Position numbers and translations under genes: made by a program. 64,000 bases of DNA from Streptococcus thermophilus. Lineage in GTDB: Bacteria; Bacillota; Bacilli; Lactobacillales; Streptococcaceae. The notes below the pieces were generated by a model. It was not told the origin of the DNA. It ran no database searches and worked only from the letters and a program-made list of their open reading frames with translations. The stretch lies in NCBI RefSeq assembly GCF_010120595.1, contig NZ_CP038020.1, positions 1,550,001 to 1,614,000 of the forward strand, written 5' to 3'. Positions within the stretch are counted from its first letter, which is position 1. Each line of letters starts with the position of its first letter. Below are positions 34,996-44,003 of this stretch, in pieces.

Positions 34996-35518
34996 ATGAA
35001 AAGAAAAAAATATAATAAAAAAGTTATTATTATGACTTTTGTTTTAATGACTGGACTGTATTCTCTTTCTTAACTATTTTATCAAAACATTCCAAAGAAC
35101 CTGAAAAACCAGAAACAAAAACACATCACTCATCATCTTTCCAATCATCTAAGAATAGCTCGTCTCATAAGAAAACTACCACCAACTCCTCGACAGCTAC
35201 TTCGACGGATGATAAAACAAGGAATTCTAAAGAGAAGGATAAGGACCAAGCATCTTCTCCTTCTCAACAATCAAGTCAGAAGCAAAATAGCAATACGCCT
35301 CCTCATAAAGAAGGTTCTCAAGAAGAACCAAATTCCTTTGAAGGGGACGAGGTTGGGGCGGTCCAGAAGATGGTTCATATGTCACTAACAGCGATGGAGA
35401 ACGTGTTCAATATAGCTCATTCAATGAAATCAATGAGTGGAGCACTAATGCTGATAACAGTACTTATGAGTATCCACAATCTTCATCAAGCGCTAACTCA
35501 AGTTTAATTGTAAATTAA
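34996..35518 (+). pseudogene. Serine-rich secreted or membrane protein, frameshifted
   Basis: ATG 34996 (ACGGAG upstream) gives MKRKKYNKKVIIMTFVLM with a membrane/signal helix, then stops at a TAA about codon 26. The next frame continues with a Ser/Thr/Lys-rich stretch (KTHHSSSFQSSKNSSSHKKT and similar) and a third frame gives GWGGPEDGSYVTNSDGERVQ and ends SSSANSSLIVN at 35518. Two frameshifts therefore break what was a roughly 170-aa exported, low-complexity protein. No homologue recognised. Confidence 0.7.
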
Positions 35519-35557
35519 ATCAAAAAATTGCTCAGAATCATCAAGTATTCAGGAGAT

Positions 35558-35595
35558 AACCCCAATTAGAAACTAAATCTAACTGGGGTTTTTTA
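35558..35595 (+). terminator. Terminator after the Ser-rich pseudogene
   Basis: AACCCCA-ATTAGA and TCTAAC-TGGGGTT pair with one mismatch, followed by TTTTTTAG. Confidence 0.7.
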
Positions 35596-35633
35596 GTCTT
35601 GAATATACAATATAAGTGCACAATTCAAGGTAT

Positions 35634-35661
35634 TAAAAAACACCTATCTCGTAATAGGTGT
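35634..35661 (-). terminator. Terminator downstream of tRNA-Arg
   Basis: Minus-strand ACACCTAT, 6-nt loop, ATAGGTGT, TTTTTT. Confidence 0.75.
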
Positions 35662-35737
35662 CAAACAACTTTAAATAAAAATTGAGGCAGATTTGGGGCA
35701 AAGTAGCTTTAAAACCGCATGGTTAAAGGATTAAAAA

Positions 35738-35809
35738 TGTCCCCTGCCGGAATCGAACCAGCAACGACTCCTTAGGAGGGAGTTGTTATATCCATTTAAC
35801 TAAGAGGAC
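35738..35809 (-). tRNA. tRNA-Arg (anticodon CCU)
   Basis: A 72-nt cloverleaf on the minus strand: acceptor GTCCTCT / AGGGGAC with discriminator A, D-arm TAGTTAAATGGATATAAC, anticodon stem ACTCC / GGAGT around loop CTCCTAA (anticodon CCT), T-arm CTGG-TTCGATT-CCGG. No CCA is encoded. It decodes AGG, a rare Arg codon, and lies between two terminators downstream of rplS. Confidence 0.92.
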
Positions 35810-35814
35810 TTATT

Positions 35815-35843
35815 AAAAAATCTGCCACGAGGACAGATTTTTT
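35815..35843. terminator. Terminator of rplS
   Basis: AAAAAATCTG / CAGATTTTTT, 10-bp perfect stem with a 9-nt loop and T-runs on both strands, 16 nt after the rplS stop. Confidence 0.85.
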
Positions 35844-35859
35844 CAGTGAAATCTGTAAA

Positions 35860-36207
35860 TTATTTACGGATTTCTTTGATACGTGCAGCTTTACCTTGCA
35901 AAGCACGCAAGTAGTAAAGTTTAGCACGGCGGACTTTACCGTAGCGTACAACTTCAATCTTATCAACACGTGGAGTGTGGATTGGGAAAGTACGTTCTAC
36001 ACCGATACCGCTTGAGATTTTACGAACTGTGTACATTTCTGAGATCCCTTGACCTTTGCGTGAAATAACTACACCTTCAAAGATCTGGATACGTTCGCGA
36101 GTTCCTTCGACAACTTTTGCGTGAACGCGAACAGTGTCACCAGGACGGAATGATGGGATGTCAGTACGAAGTTGACCTTCTGTCAAACTTTGGATCAATG
36201 GATTCAT
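35860..36207 (-). CDS. rplS: 50S ribosomal protein L19
   Basis: A 115-aa ribosomal protein: [35 protein letters not shown] and the closing [21 protein letters not shown] are invariant L19 blocks. L19 sits at the 30S-50S interface. It has its own promoter (36301-36329) and a structured leader. ATAGGAG precedes the ATG. Confidence 0.97.
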   Translation of the reverse strand: MNPLIQSLTEGQLRTDIPSFRPGDTVRVHAKVVEGTRERIQIFEGVVISRKGQGISEMYTVRKISSGIGVERTFPIHTPRVDKIEVVRYGKVRRAKLYYLRALQGKAARIKEIRK

Positions 36208-36294
36208 TTTTATATACTCCTATCTTACTAATCTTAAGAGCAACCTCTGTGTCCCAGCGGATTAGCCGTTATTTTTGTGTGTCCATTACACACT
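36208..36294 (-). promoter_or_regulatory. Probable L19 ribosomal leader
   Basis: The 87-nt leader has a hairpin GTGTGT-AATG-(G)ACACAC at its 5' end, then AACGGCTAATCCGCT and GGGACACAGAGGTTGCTC which can fold further. Firmicutes have an autoregulatory L19 leader upstream of rplS, so this is a likely member, though I cannot check covariation. Confidence 0.5.
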
Positions 36295-36300
36295 CTTAGT

Positions 36301-36329
36301 ATCTTATCAAAAAATTATCAGGATGTCTA
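36301..36329 (-). promoter_or_regulatory. rplS promoter
   Basis: -35 TAGACA (36329-36324), 17-bp spacer, -10 TAAGAT (36306-36301) with TGA before it. Confidence 0.65.
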
Positions 36330-36334
36330 GTATC

Positions 36335-37561
36335 TTATTGCATTTCTAGCATTTTTTGTTGACCATAAATACTTGTCTTATGATTGATAATATAAGCAAA
36401 AGCCATGACAATCGCATAAGGGATTGCATTAGCGGGGCCAAAGACCTCAATACCAATAAAAATCGGTGCTAATAGAGTATTGGTGCTACTACCAAAGACC
36501 GACAAATAACCAAGACCTGCTACAAGAGAGATAGGAAGACCAAGAATGGGTGCTAGCACAGCACCAAGACTTGCTCCGATGGCAAACAAAGGGGTTACTT
36601 CTCCTCCTTGGAATCCAAGAGATAAGGTAAAGACAGTCAAGAGAAGTTTAAAGAGCCAATCCAATGGATAAATGGTCCCACCATCAACACTTAAAGCAAT
36701 CAAATTCGTTCCAAGCCCTGTATAGCGTCCCTTACACAAAATCAAAAGAAGACAGGTTAAGACGACACCTCCTAAGAGAACACGATAATAGGGATTGGGG
36801 AGCAAACTTGCTACTTTCTTTTTAGCTAGTGACAAGAGATAAGCAAAGAGGTTTCCTGCTAGACCAAAGGCCAAACCTAAAAGAGCTAATTTCATAAACG
36901 TCTCAAGGTCAATAGTCAAACTTTTGGATACAAAGTGGCTAAATTTTTCAAGACCTAAGAGATGGCTTGTTGTACTAGCCATAAAAGATGCAATAAGAGT
37001 CGGTACTAAGATTGGCAGGCTTAACTGTCCTAAGGTCAAGACCTCAAGTGCAAAGAAGGTCGCAGCGATTGGTGTTTGGAAGAGTCCTCCAAAACCAGCG
37101 GCCATTCCCATGGTCAAGAAAATGCATGAAGCATTAGGGAGCTTAAAATAGCGACTAAAAGCATGAGAAACTGTGGCCCCTAGTTGTACAGCAACTCCCT
37201 CACGACCTGCGGATCCCCCGAAAAGGTGGGTCAGCCATGTGGTTACAGTCACCAGTGGAATTAACCTTAGGGGAACTTGATCCTCCTCATTATGTCCAAC
37301 CTTGAAAATCAAGCCCATTCCCTGCGCTGCCTTACCAGCAAACTTTTGGTAGAGGTAAACTATCAAAAGACCTGCTAAAGGAAGTGCCGGGACTAGATAA
37401 AAGAGATGGTGGTCACGAAATTCCGAGAGTCCTATAAGCACGCGCCCAAAAACAGCATCAATCAGTCCAACCAGTACCCCTAACAAAATTGCATAAAGAC
37501 TTAACATTACTAAATGTAAGTAAGAAAGACCTTTACTATCACTTAATTGTCTTACTTTCAT
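36335..37561 (-). CDS. CLC-type antiporter of the fluoride-exporting (CLC-F, EriC1) branch
   Basis: A 408-aa CLC membrane protein with about ten hydrophobic segments. The first selectivity-filter motif, GSGIP in chloride transporters, reads GMGLI (M82 in place of the Ser), and the gating glutamate is E121 in GREGVAVQLGA. A Met at that position is the mark of CLC-F fluoride/proton antiporters, whose Enterococcus example has Met79 and Glu118, the same spacing. S. mutans eriC1 genes lie in the equivalent place near rplS and confer fluoride resistance. It has no C-terminal regulatory domain. It lies 10 nt after the chorismate mutase gene. Confidence 0.8.
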   Translation of the reverse strand: MKVRQLSDSKGLSYLHLVMLSLYAILLGVLVGLIDAVFGRVLIGLSEFRDHHLFYLVPALPLAGLLIVYLYQKFAGKAAQGMGLIFKVGHNEEDQVPLRLIPLVTVTTWLTHLFGGSAGREGVAVQLGATVSHAFSRYFKLPNASCIFLTMGMAAGFGGLFQTPIAATFFALEVLTLGQLSLPILVPTLIASFMASTTSHLLGLEKFSHFVSKSLTIDLETFMKLALLGLAFGLAGNLFAYLLSLAKKKVASLLPNPYYRVLLGGVVLTCLLLILCKGRYTGLGTNLIALSVDGGTIYPLDWLFKLLLTVFTLSLGFQGGEVTPLFAIGASLGAVLAPILGLPISLVAGLGYLSVFGSSTNTLLAPIFIGIEVFGPANAIPYAIVMAFAYIINHKTSIYGQQKMLEMQ

Positions 37562-37570
37562 CCTAGGGGC

Positions 37571-37843
37571 CTACTTTTCTTCTAGCTTACTTGCTTGATA
37601 AGTACGTGAATGCTTCATAATATCCGCAAAACTTGCGACGATAGCTTCTTTATATTCAGGATTAAGAACACTAGCGCCTACCTTGTCTAGCAGGGCTTGC
37701 TCTCGTTCGGGATCATAAATCGCCTTTCCAGTGCGTTGTTTATAAGCACTTACTCGAGTTACCAATTTCATACGTTCTTCCAACAAAGCCACAATCTCAT
37801 TATCAACGGAGTCAATCTGTTGGCGAATCTCATTTAAGTCCAT
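37571..37843 (-). CDS. Chorismate mutase (AroQ class)
   Basis: A 90-aa all-helical protein: LNEIRQQIDSVDNEIVALLEERM (first helix, with Arg and the LLxxR/ERM pattern) and VSAYKQRTGKAIYDPEREQALL, with catalytic Arg and Lys of AroQ. It converts chorismate to prephenate for Phe and Tyr synthesis. The pairing with flavodoxin and CLC genes is common in streptococci. GGAGG lies upstream. Confidence 0.88.
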   Translation of the reverse strand: MDLNEIRQQIDSVDNEIVALLEERMKLVTRVSAYKQRTGKAIYDPEREQALLDKVGASVLNPEYKEAIVASFADIMKHSRTYQASKLEEK

Positions 37844-37917
37844 ACTGACCTCCTTTTTTTCTCTCCATTATAACAAAAATGACCTGAGGACAAAAGAGCC
37901 TCAAGCCTTTGAATTGA

Positions 37918-39453
37918 TTATAAAAAGAGTTTTCTTACCTGACTGATATTACTTTCATTAACAACCAGATACAGGGTTGCTCCTGCTTTTAGACGTGTGT
38001 CTCCGTGAACAACCTCAGACTGGTCTTGAAAAATCTGAGTGGAAATCAAAACCCCGTCAGGTAAAGTTAAATCCTTAACCAATCGACCAGCTAAACTATC
38101 TGTAACTGGTAAATCAATCATCGTCGGTATATTATCAACTTGTTTTGGTTCGTGAGCGATTAGATTGTGAAGCATGGCTTCATAGACAGGTTCTCCTCCC
38201 ATGAAATCCATGACTAGATAGGCAATCAGGGTCACGACTCCAATTGTCATCAATTGGTGAAGGTTCCCCACCATCTCAGTCACTAAAATCATAGCAGTTA
38301 GCGGTGCCTTAGATACCGCGCCGAAATAACCAGCCATACCAAGAATGATAAAAATAGGGAACTGACTGACTTGTAAGAATCCTAGATTTTCAAAAGCTGC
38401 CGCAAAAACGCTACCAGAAAGAGCACCTAGAGTTAAAATTGGAAGGAAAATCCCACCAGGAAATCCTGAACCAAAGGACAACATACTCCAAACAAAGCGA
38501 ATAGCCAAATAGAGGATGGCCACAGTTAGAGCAGGATGTAAACCATTTAAAGCAAGAATCAATTCATTTCCACCACCTAAAAGATGTGGAAAATAAAGAC
38601 CAATAGGAATGATAAACAGAACTGCCAAAAGGCCATAAAAATGAGATGGCAAGTGGAAGATTTTCCCTAACCCTTGGTAGACCTTACCAATACGTAAGAC
38701 AACCCACTCATAACCGTATCCAAGCACACCTAGAAAAGTCCCCAAGAGAATAAGAATCCAATAATCTTTCAAAGGAAATACTGGTAATTTTTCTGTCATA
38801 GCAAGGACTGATACCTGACCAAAGATGCGTAGGGAAACAGCATTGGCCACTAAAGATGCCGTTAAAGCTGTCACCCAAACAGGACGAGAGAAATGATGAT
38901 AGACTTCTTCAACGACAAACAAGAGACCAGCAATCGGGGCATTGAAGGCAGCCGATAATCCTGCTGCTGCTCCTGCAGCAATCAAGACACGTTTCTCACG
39001 TGCAGAGAGCTTAAGTCCCTCGGCTAATCCCTTAGCAGTCATGGCACCTAGTTGAATACTAGGGCCCTCACGTCCCAACATCAGTCCCATTGAAATCCCA
39101 AGGACACCACCCACGAACTTACGCCATAATACTGACCACCAAGACGGATGTAAGAGCCCCATCAGTTCCCCTTCAACATGGGGAATTCCTGAGCCCTTGA
39201 TGTCTTTTTCCTGCTTAATAAGGTAACCAATAAAAAGTGCAATCAAGAGATTAACCAGGACAATTCCCAAAATCAGATGTGGATTATGAAGGGCGTCTTT
39301 GTATATAGCTACAGAAAACTCGGCCCCTTTGGCAATTAACCAGCGAAAAAGACTGACCACTGCTCCTGCCGTCACCCCCACTAAGAGCCCTCGCCAAACG
39401 GACCAAAGAAGATGTTGAGATTGCGTCCTAAAATCTCTTTCTATTTCATTCAT
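37918..39453 (-). CDS. Chloride/proton CLC antiporter with C-terminal RCK_C domain
   Basis: A 511-aa CLC transporter with canonical filter GSGIP (87-91, with Ser88) and GREGPSIQLGA (gating E129), about 12 hydrophobic segments to residue 420 and a C-terminal TrkA-C/RCK_C domain (about 435-511) that could sense a nucleotide or ion. It should exchange Cl- for H+, possibly for acid resistance. It is the canonical paralogue of the CLC-F-like protein two genes downstream. Confidence 0.88.
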   Translation of the reverse strand: MNEIERDFRTQSQHLLWSVWRGLLVGVTAGAVVSLFRWLIAKGAEFSVAIYKDALHNPHLILGIVLVNLLIALFIGYLIKQEKDIKGSGIPHVEGELMGLLHPSWWSVLWRKFVGGVLGISMGLMLGREGPSIQLGAMTAKGLAEGLKLSAREKRVLIAAGAAAGLSAAFNAPIAGLLFVVEEVYHHFSRPVWVTALTASLVANAVSLRIFGQVSVLAMTEKLPVFPLKDYWILILLGTFLGVLGYGYEWVVLRIGKVYQGLGKIFHLPSHFYGLLAVLFIIPIGLYFPHLLGGGNELILALNGLHPALTVAILYLAIRFVWSMLSFGSGFPGGIFLPILTLGALSGSVFAAAFENLGFLQVSQFPIFIILGMAGYFGAVSKAPLTAMILVTEMVGNLHQLMTIGVVTLIAYLVMDFMGGEPVYEAMLHNLIAHEPKQVDNIPTMIDLPVTDSLAGRLVKDLTLPDGVLISTQIFQDQSEVVHGDTRLKAGATLYLVVNESNISQVRKLFL

Positions 39454-39476
39454 AAAAACTCCATTTTAACTACAAT

Positions 39477-39500
39477 AAAAGCAGACTTTACTCTGCTTTT
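39477..39500. terminator. Terminator after flavodoxin gene
   Basis: AAAAGCAGA / TCTGCTTTT around a short loop, between the flavodoxin stop and the CLC ATG; part of the transcript may read through into the CLC gene. Confidence 0.65.
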
Positions 39501-39503
39501 TTC

Positions 39504-39947
39504 TTATGCTAATGCTTCTGAAATTTTTTCAGCGAAAGCTTCAAGGTTTTCGATATCTTCATCTTCAGCAGAAAGGTCAACCTTGACGCTATCAGCACCC
39601 TTAGTCGCTCCTGTGAATGTGAATTGATTTTCAAACTCATCCACTGAATGACAGAAATAATCGTAGAAGGTATCTCCTGAACCTACAACACCAAAGATTT
39701 TACCTGACAAGTCAAGGTCAGCCAAATCTTCGTAAAAGTCAACGATTTCATCTGGCAACTCACCATCACCATAAGTGTAAGTCGCTACGATACAGATGTC
39801 CGCATCTTCAAAATCAGCGGCATCAACCGTTGTACACTCGTCTACATCCACAGTGTGACCCAATTCTTCCAATTTTTTGGCAACAATATCTGCGATTTCT
39901 TCCGTATTACCGGTCATACTGGCATAAACGATTTTTGCTAAAGCCAT
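39504..39947 (-). CDS. fld: Flavodoxin
   Basis: A 147-aa acidic electron carrier with the FMN phosphate loop SMTGNTEEIAD (about 10-20), the TYTYGDGELPDE loop stacking on the flavin ring and GSGDTFYDYFC. Start at 39947 (MALAKIVYAS) has GGAGG 5 nt upstream. Streptococci use it with pyruvate-formate-lyase activation or other redox enzymes; partner not shown here. Confidence 0.93.
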   Translation of the reverse strand: MALAKIVYASMTGNTEEIADIVAKKLEELGHTVDVDECTTVDAADFEDADICIVATYTYGDGELPDEIVDFYEDLADLDLSGKIFGVVGSGDTFYDYFCHSVDEFENQFTFTGATKGADSVKVDLSAEDEDIENLEAFAEKISEALA

Positions 39948-40032
39948 AATGTCCTCCAAAATAATAAATTAGCTATATTATATCATACTTTTTCAGAAAA
40001 TAAACGCCGTAATATCCTAAAAAAACTACCCC

Positions 40033-40404
40033 TTAGGACAGTTTTAAATTTTGCAAGAGTTCGAAATGTCGATAGACAAGCCATAAACCAATAGCAATGA
40101 CAAGCACAAGAACTACGGCTCTCATAAGACCTTTAAGAAAAGTCACGAACCAGGTTATAATCATAGATGTCATTAGCCAAGTCAAACCTGAGGCACCATA
40201 TAGGGTTCGAATATTCTCAAGGGAGTGGCTAGTTAAGGTGTTTACCCAAGTGGGAATATAGATCCAAATATCATCACCTGATAAATCCAAACGGTAGGCA
40301 ATCATGGTTCCCGTTGTTTGCAACCAGGTAAATACCCCAGCATTGAAAAGAATGAGAAAGCTTTGCATAGGGTAACGCCTAACAAGGTGTTTAATATAAC
40401 GCAT
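40033..40404 (-). CDS. Membrane protein of unknown function
   Basis: A 123-aa protein with three hydrophobic stretches (about 13-30, 74-90, 92-108). The opening RRYPMQSFLILFNAGVFTW recalls the first helix of rhomboid proteases, but no catalytic Ser or His follows. It starts 12 nt after the matrixin gene with GGAGG upstream, so the two are co-transcribed and may work together. No family recognised. Confidence 0.6.
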   Translation of the reverse strand: MRYIKHLVRRYPMQSFLILFNAGVFTWLQTTGTMIAYRLDLSGDDIWIYIPTWVNTLTSHSLENIRTLYGASGLTWLMTSMIITWFVTFLKGLMRAVVLVLVIAIGLWLVYRHFELLQNLKLS

Positions 40405-40415
40405 GACAGACCTCC

Positions 40416-41135
40416 TTAATTGGCATAAAGGGCATGAACCGTATCAATATCCTCCTGTTGAATACCGTAATAAGAACCCGCTGATTGCATAACTGATGTC
40501 TTAGAGTCATCGTGATCCAAGCCAATGGCATGCCCCAATTCGTGCTCGGCCGTATTAACAATACGTTTGTGGGTATAACCAAAATCACTATTCAAGAGGA
40601 AATAACGATTCAACTTAACATCCACATGAGTGATACGATTTGTTAAAATATTAGTCTGACTATCCGCTAGACCAGCTGCTTGTGAATTAGCATCGGAATA
40701 GTCTGTCGCAACAATATCAGCTGTTGACGCATCATCTGTCAGAGTAAAGATGAAAGCACCCGTTTTGTTCCAGTTTGTGATAGCTTCCTTATAAGCAGCT
40801 ACCAAGGTTTCATCTGTAGATTGAATATAGATGCTAGCTGTATTTTGTGCCCATCTGGCACCATTAGACTCAGGAATTGTATCTGTCGTCGATAGGTTTG
40901 AAACGACCTTTTCAACATCACTTGTATTGGTCCCACTAAAACCTAGCTCAACTTGTCGAAAGGCACGGTTAATGTTTGTAGCTAAGGTACTTGAAGAGTT
41001 GTTAGCATAATAGATAAGTCCATAACCAACTATGGCTAGGATAAGGGCAAGTTTAAAAATAGCCCAAATAAGATTCCATATAAATCGTAAGAGAAGTTTG
41101 GGAATATAGAAGATTACTCTCAATAATTTTTTCAA
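40416..41135 (-). CDS. Membrane-anchored matrixin-like zinc metalloprotease
   Basis: A 239-aa protein with an N-terminal membrane segment (about 15-45) and an external domain bearing HELGHAIGLDHDDSKTSVM (about 198-216): the HExxHxxGxxH zinc motif and a following Met-turn (SVM), the mark of matrixin/M10 peptidases. It is much smaller than eukaryotic MMPs and has no propeptide cysteine switch visible. The start codon is TTG (41135), set by AAGGAGG. Substrate unknown. Upstream of the membrane protein at 40033. Confidence 0.82.
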   Translation of the reverse strand: MKKLLRVIFYIPKLLLRFIWNLIWAIFKLALILAIVGYGLIYYANNSSSTLATNINRAFRQVELGFSGTNTSDVEKVVSNLSTTDTIPESNGARWAQNTASIYIQSTDETLVAAYKEAITNWNKTGAFIFTLTDDASTADIVATDYSDANSQAAGLADSQTNILTNRITHVDVKLNRYFLLNSDFGYTHKRIVNTAEHELGHAIGLDHDDSKTSVMQSAGSYYGIQQEDIDTVHALYAN

Positions 41136-41254
41136 TACAGAGCCTCCTTTTCGAAATTTCCCCTAGTATATCATGCTCTAATCATTCTAGAAAGTAAAAA
41201 ATATCACTTTAAGCTTTTATCATCTCTTTGACAAGATGTTACATACTTGACCAA

Positions 41255-42037
41255 TTAGGATAAGCGTTCTTCTTTAATGTAATCAATAGGTAACCATTCT
41301 AAATAGGCCTCTAGTTGTTTTTCCCAATAATACCACTCGTGTCTTCCATGGTCTATACTGTAGTCAATATCTAGGCCAAGAGCCTTCAAATCAGCAACTG
41401 CTTGATCTTGAGTGTCAAAAAGGAAATCTTCCAGACCACACCAAGCAAAAAATTTAGTTTTCTTGTCATGTTGCTTGGCTAAATTAACCAATTTATGCTG
41501 CTCAATATCTTTTCCTTCCAAATCACCAAAGACACCCCGCCAGTATTCCTTGGACTCAATGGTCTCATCTATAATCATCTCTGTAGATAAACCAAGGGCA
41601 CCAGAGAAGGAACCTGCGCAAGCAAAGTTATTCGTGGTTAAGGCAATTTTAAAGGAACCATAGCCACCCATAGAAAGTCCAGCAATAAAAGTCTTTTTAC
41701 GCTTCTTTGTCATACTTGGGAAAAAACGTTGCATGACTTGAGGAAGCTCCTTGGCAATGGCATCGTAATATCTTACGCCATATTTAGTATTTGTATACCA
41801 TCCATTTTCAGAATTAGGCATAATGACAATGAGGTTGGTCTTACGAAGGAGACGCTGAATATTGGTACGGAAGGCCCAAGAATTATGATTCCCCCCCATA
41901 CCATGAAGAAGATAAAGGACTGGAATGTCCGTATCACTTTCCGTTTCAGCAATCTGATCACGATCCGGATAGATAACATCTACTTGACGGTATTGTCCTA
42001 GAACAACTGATGAGTATTCAATTTGAAAAAAAGCCAT
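41255..42037 (-). CDS. estA: Tributyrin esterase EstA
   Basis: A 260-aa alpha/beta hydrolase of the esterase D group: [12 protein letters not shown] oxyanion loop (about 43-54), nucleophile elbow GLSMGGYG with Ser, and the late His in [12 protein letters not shown]. EstA of lactic acid bacteria hydrolyses short-chain triglycerides and can make flavour esters. AAAGGAAAAGAC precedes the ATG. Monocistronic between terminators. Confidence 0.88.
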   Translation of the reverse strand: MAFFQIEYSSVVLGQYRQVDVIYPDRDQIAETESDTDIPVLYLLHGMGGNHNSWAFRTNIQRLLRKTNLIVIMPNSENGWYTNTKYGVRYYDAIAKELPQVMQRFFPSMTKKRKKTFIAGLSMGGYGSFKIALTTNNFACAGSFSGALGLSTEMIIDETIESKEYWRGVFGDLEGKDIEQHKLVNLAKQHDKKTKFFAWCGLEDFLFDTQDQAVADLKALGLDIDYSIDHGRHEWYYWEKQLEAYLEWLPIDYIKEERLS

Positions 42038-42062
42038 TTGTCTTTTCCTTTCTTAATGATAG

Positions 42063-42086
42063 AAAAGCTGGGACAGCCCAGCTTTT
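42063..42086. terminator. Bidirectional terminator between estA and rnjB
   Basis: AAAAGCTGGG / CCCAGCTTTT, 10-bp perfect stem, loop ACAG. Confidence 0.88.
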
Positions 42087-42161
42087 TCTTTTTCAAAATA
42101 GTCTTGTGAGACTTTCTAATATCAATGAATGTAAGTAACATACTCACACTCTAATAATTAA

Positions 42162-43823
42162 TTAACGTACTTCCATAACAACTGGAAGAATTGCTGGGCG
42201 ACGTTTGGTTTGGTCAAAGAGGAACTTAGCCACATCATCGCGAACCGCACCTTTAAGTTCTCCCCAATCAAAACTATCTCCTGCCAAGTAATTTTCAACA
42301 GTTGCATTGACAATATCAGCAGACTCACTTAGGATATCACGGCTCTTTTTAACATAGACGAAGCCACGCGTATTGACACGCGCTCTAGAAACAATCTTAC
42401 GCTCCTTTTTATTGACTGTAATAGCAACGATAAAGATACCGTCTTCAGACAAGACCTTACGGTCACGAAGCACGATATTTCCAACATCACCGATAGCATT
42501 ACCATCAATCATAACATCACCAGCTGGGACAGCACCTTCATGAAGGAAACCTTGGTCCTCTGATAAGTGCATGATATCTCCACGCTTAACAATGTAGATG
42601 TTTTCTGGAAGGATCCCAACTTCAAGGGCTAACTCAGCATGAGCTTGAAGTTCACGGTACTCCCCTTGGACTGGGAAAAGATACTGTGGACGAAGAAGAT
42701 TCAGCATCAATTGAAGCTCACGAGCATTGGCATGTCCAGATACACGAAGATTCTGTGTAATCATCTTAACAGTCCCACCAGCCTTATAGATAGCATTGTT
42801 TACGCGTGCGACCGCTGCTTCTTTAGCAATACTTGGTGTGGTTACGATATAAACTAAGTCCCCATCTTTGATTTGAACATAACGGTGACGGCCAACTGCC
42901 ATTTTTTGAAGACCGTCGATTGGCTCTCCCATACGTCCATTTTCGAGGATAATCAACTCGTGGTCTTCGAACTTGTTCATATCCTTTGGTTTAACAATGA
43001 GCTTCTCATGCTCCACAGTCAATTTCTTAAGACGGATAGCTGTACGAACAATATTTTCAACGTCAAAACCTGTAAGAACAACGCGACGTCCATGTTCAGC
43101 AGCTGAATCAAAGACTTGTTGAATACGAACCAAGTTTGAGGCAACTGCTGCAATAATAACACGTCCATCTGCATCGGCAATAACTTGGTCAATCTCTTGG
43201 CCAACTTCTGCTTCTGAAGCTGTTTGTTCAGTACTTGTCGCATTTGCTGAGTCTGACAAGAGGGCCAAGACACCTTCTCGACCGATTTCAGCCAAGCGAC
43301 CTAAATCAGTTTTGTAGTAAGGGCGAGCAGCTTGGTCAAACTTGAAATCACCAGTATAGACAATATTGCCTCGGTCCGTCCCAAGAACAATCCCCATTGA
43401 TTCTGGGATAGAGTGAGTTGTCTTAAAGAATGAGACCACTGCATCATCGAATTCAATTTCAGTTTCTGAGTCAATGACATGGAAATTATTGAATTTATTA
43501 ACGCCAGCATTTTTTACAAAAAGCTTAGCTAACTCAATAGTAAGTGATGACCCAAAGACTGGTACTTTGGCGTCTTGCAAGATATAAGGTAGGGCACCAA
43601 TGGCATCAGCGTGCCCATGCGTCAAGAAAATCCCCTGGATACGGTCTTTATTTTCAACCAAATAATCTAAATTAGGGATAACAAAGTCAACACCTAATTG
43701 TTCATTCTCAGGATACCTTAGACCAGCATCCAAGATAAAGATAGAGTCGTTAATTTCAACAATATAGAGGTTCTTAGCATTTTCACGCACTCCACCTAGG
43801 GCAATAATTTTAATATCGCTCAT
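42162..43823 (-). CDS. rnjB: Ribonuclease J2
   Basis: A 553-aa beta-CASP ribonuclease of the RNase J type: GGVRENAKNLYIVEI opening, metal loop LTHGHADAIGALPY (about 67-80), SDSANA and C-terminal domain. The canonical HxHxDH is HGHADA here: H69, H71 and D73 remain but the second-site His is Ala74. This degenerate motif and the 553-aa length identify J2, which has little activity alone and forms a complex with RNase J1 in mRNA decay. AAAGGAG precedes the ATG. Confidence 0.9.
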   Translation of the reverse strand: MSDIKIIALGGVRENAKNLYIVEINDSIFILDAGLRYPENEQLGVDFVIPNLDYLVENKDRIQGIFLTHGHADAIGALPYILQDAKVPVFGSSLTIELAKLFVKNAGVNKFNNFHVIDSETEIEFDDAVVSFFKTTHSIPESMGIVLGTDRGNIVYTGDFKFDQAARPYYKTDLGRLAEIGREGVLALLSDSANATSTEQTASEAEVGQEIDQVIADADGRVIIAAVASNLVRIQQVFDSAAEHGRRVVLTGFDVENIVRTAIRLKKLTVEHEKLIVKPKDMNKFEDHELIILENGRMGEPIDGLQKMAVGRHRYVQIKDGDLVYIVTTPSIAKEAAVARVNNAIYKAGGTVKMITQNLRVSGHANARELQLMLNLLRPQYLFPVQGEYRELQAHAELALEVGILPENIYIVKRGDIMHLSEDQGFLHEGAVPAGDVMIDGNAIGDVGNIVLRDRKVLSEDGIFIVAITVNKKERKIVSRARVNTRGFVYVKKSRDILSESADIVNATVENYLAGDSFDWGELKGAVRDDVAKFLFDQTKRRPAILPVVMEVR

Positions 43824-43936
43824 GCTTGTTTTTCTCCTTTTTAGTTTGACTCTCTTCTAGAGCCTATTTATACAGACGGTCCAAGAAGCTGAACGTTCAT
43901 GCGAACAGTCTCCTTGTCGATTTACAGGCCACAACA

Positions 43937-43971
43937 AAAAAGTTGTATACTCTTTAAGTATACAACTTTTT
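43937..43971. terminator. Terminator of the TrpXYZ-like operon
   Basis: A perfect 15-bp stem AAAAAGTTGTATACT / AGTATACAACTTTTT with loop CTTTA and T-runs both ways. Confidence 0.9.
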
Positions 43972-44003
43972 GGCTTATTTTACAATTTAGAGTCAATCTG
44001 GGC

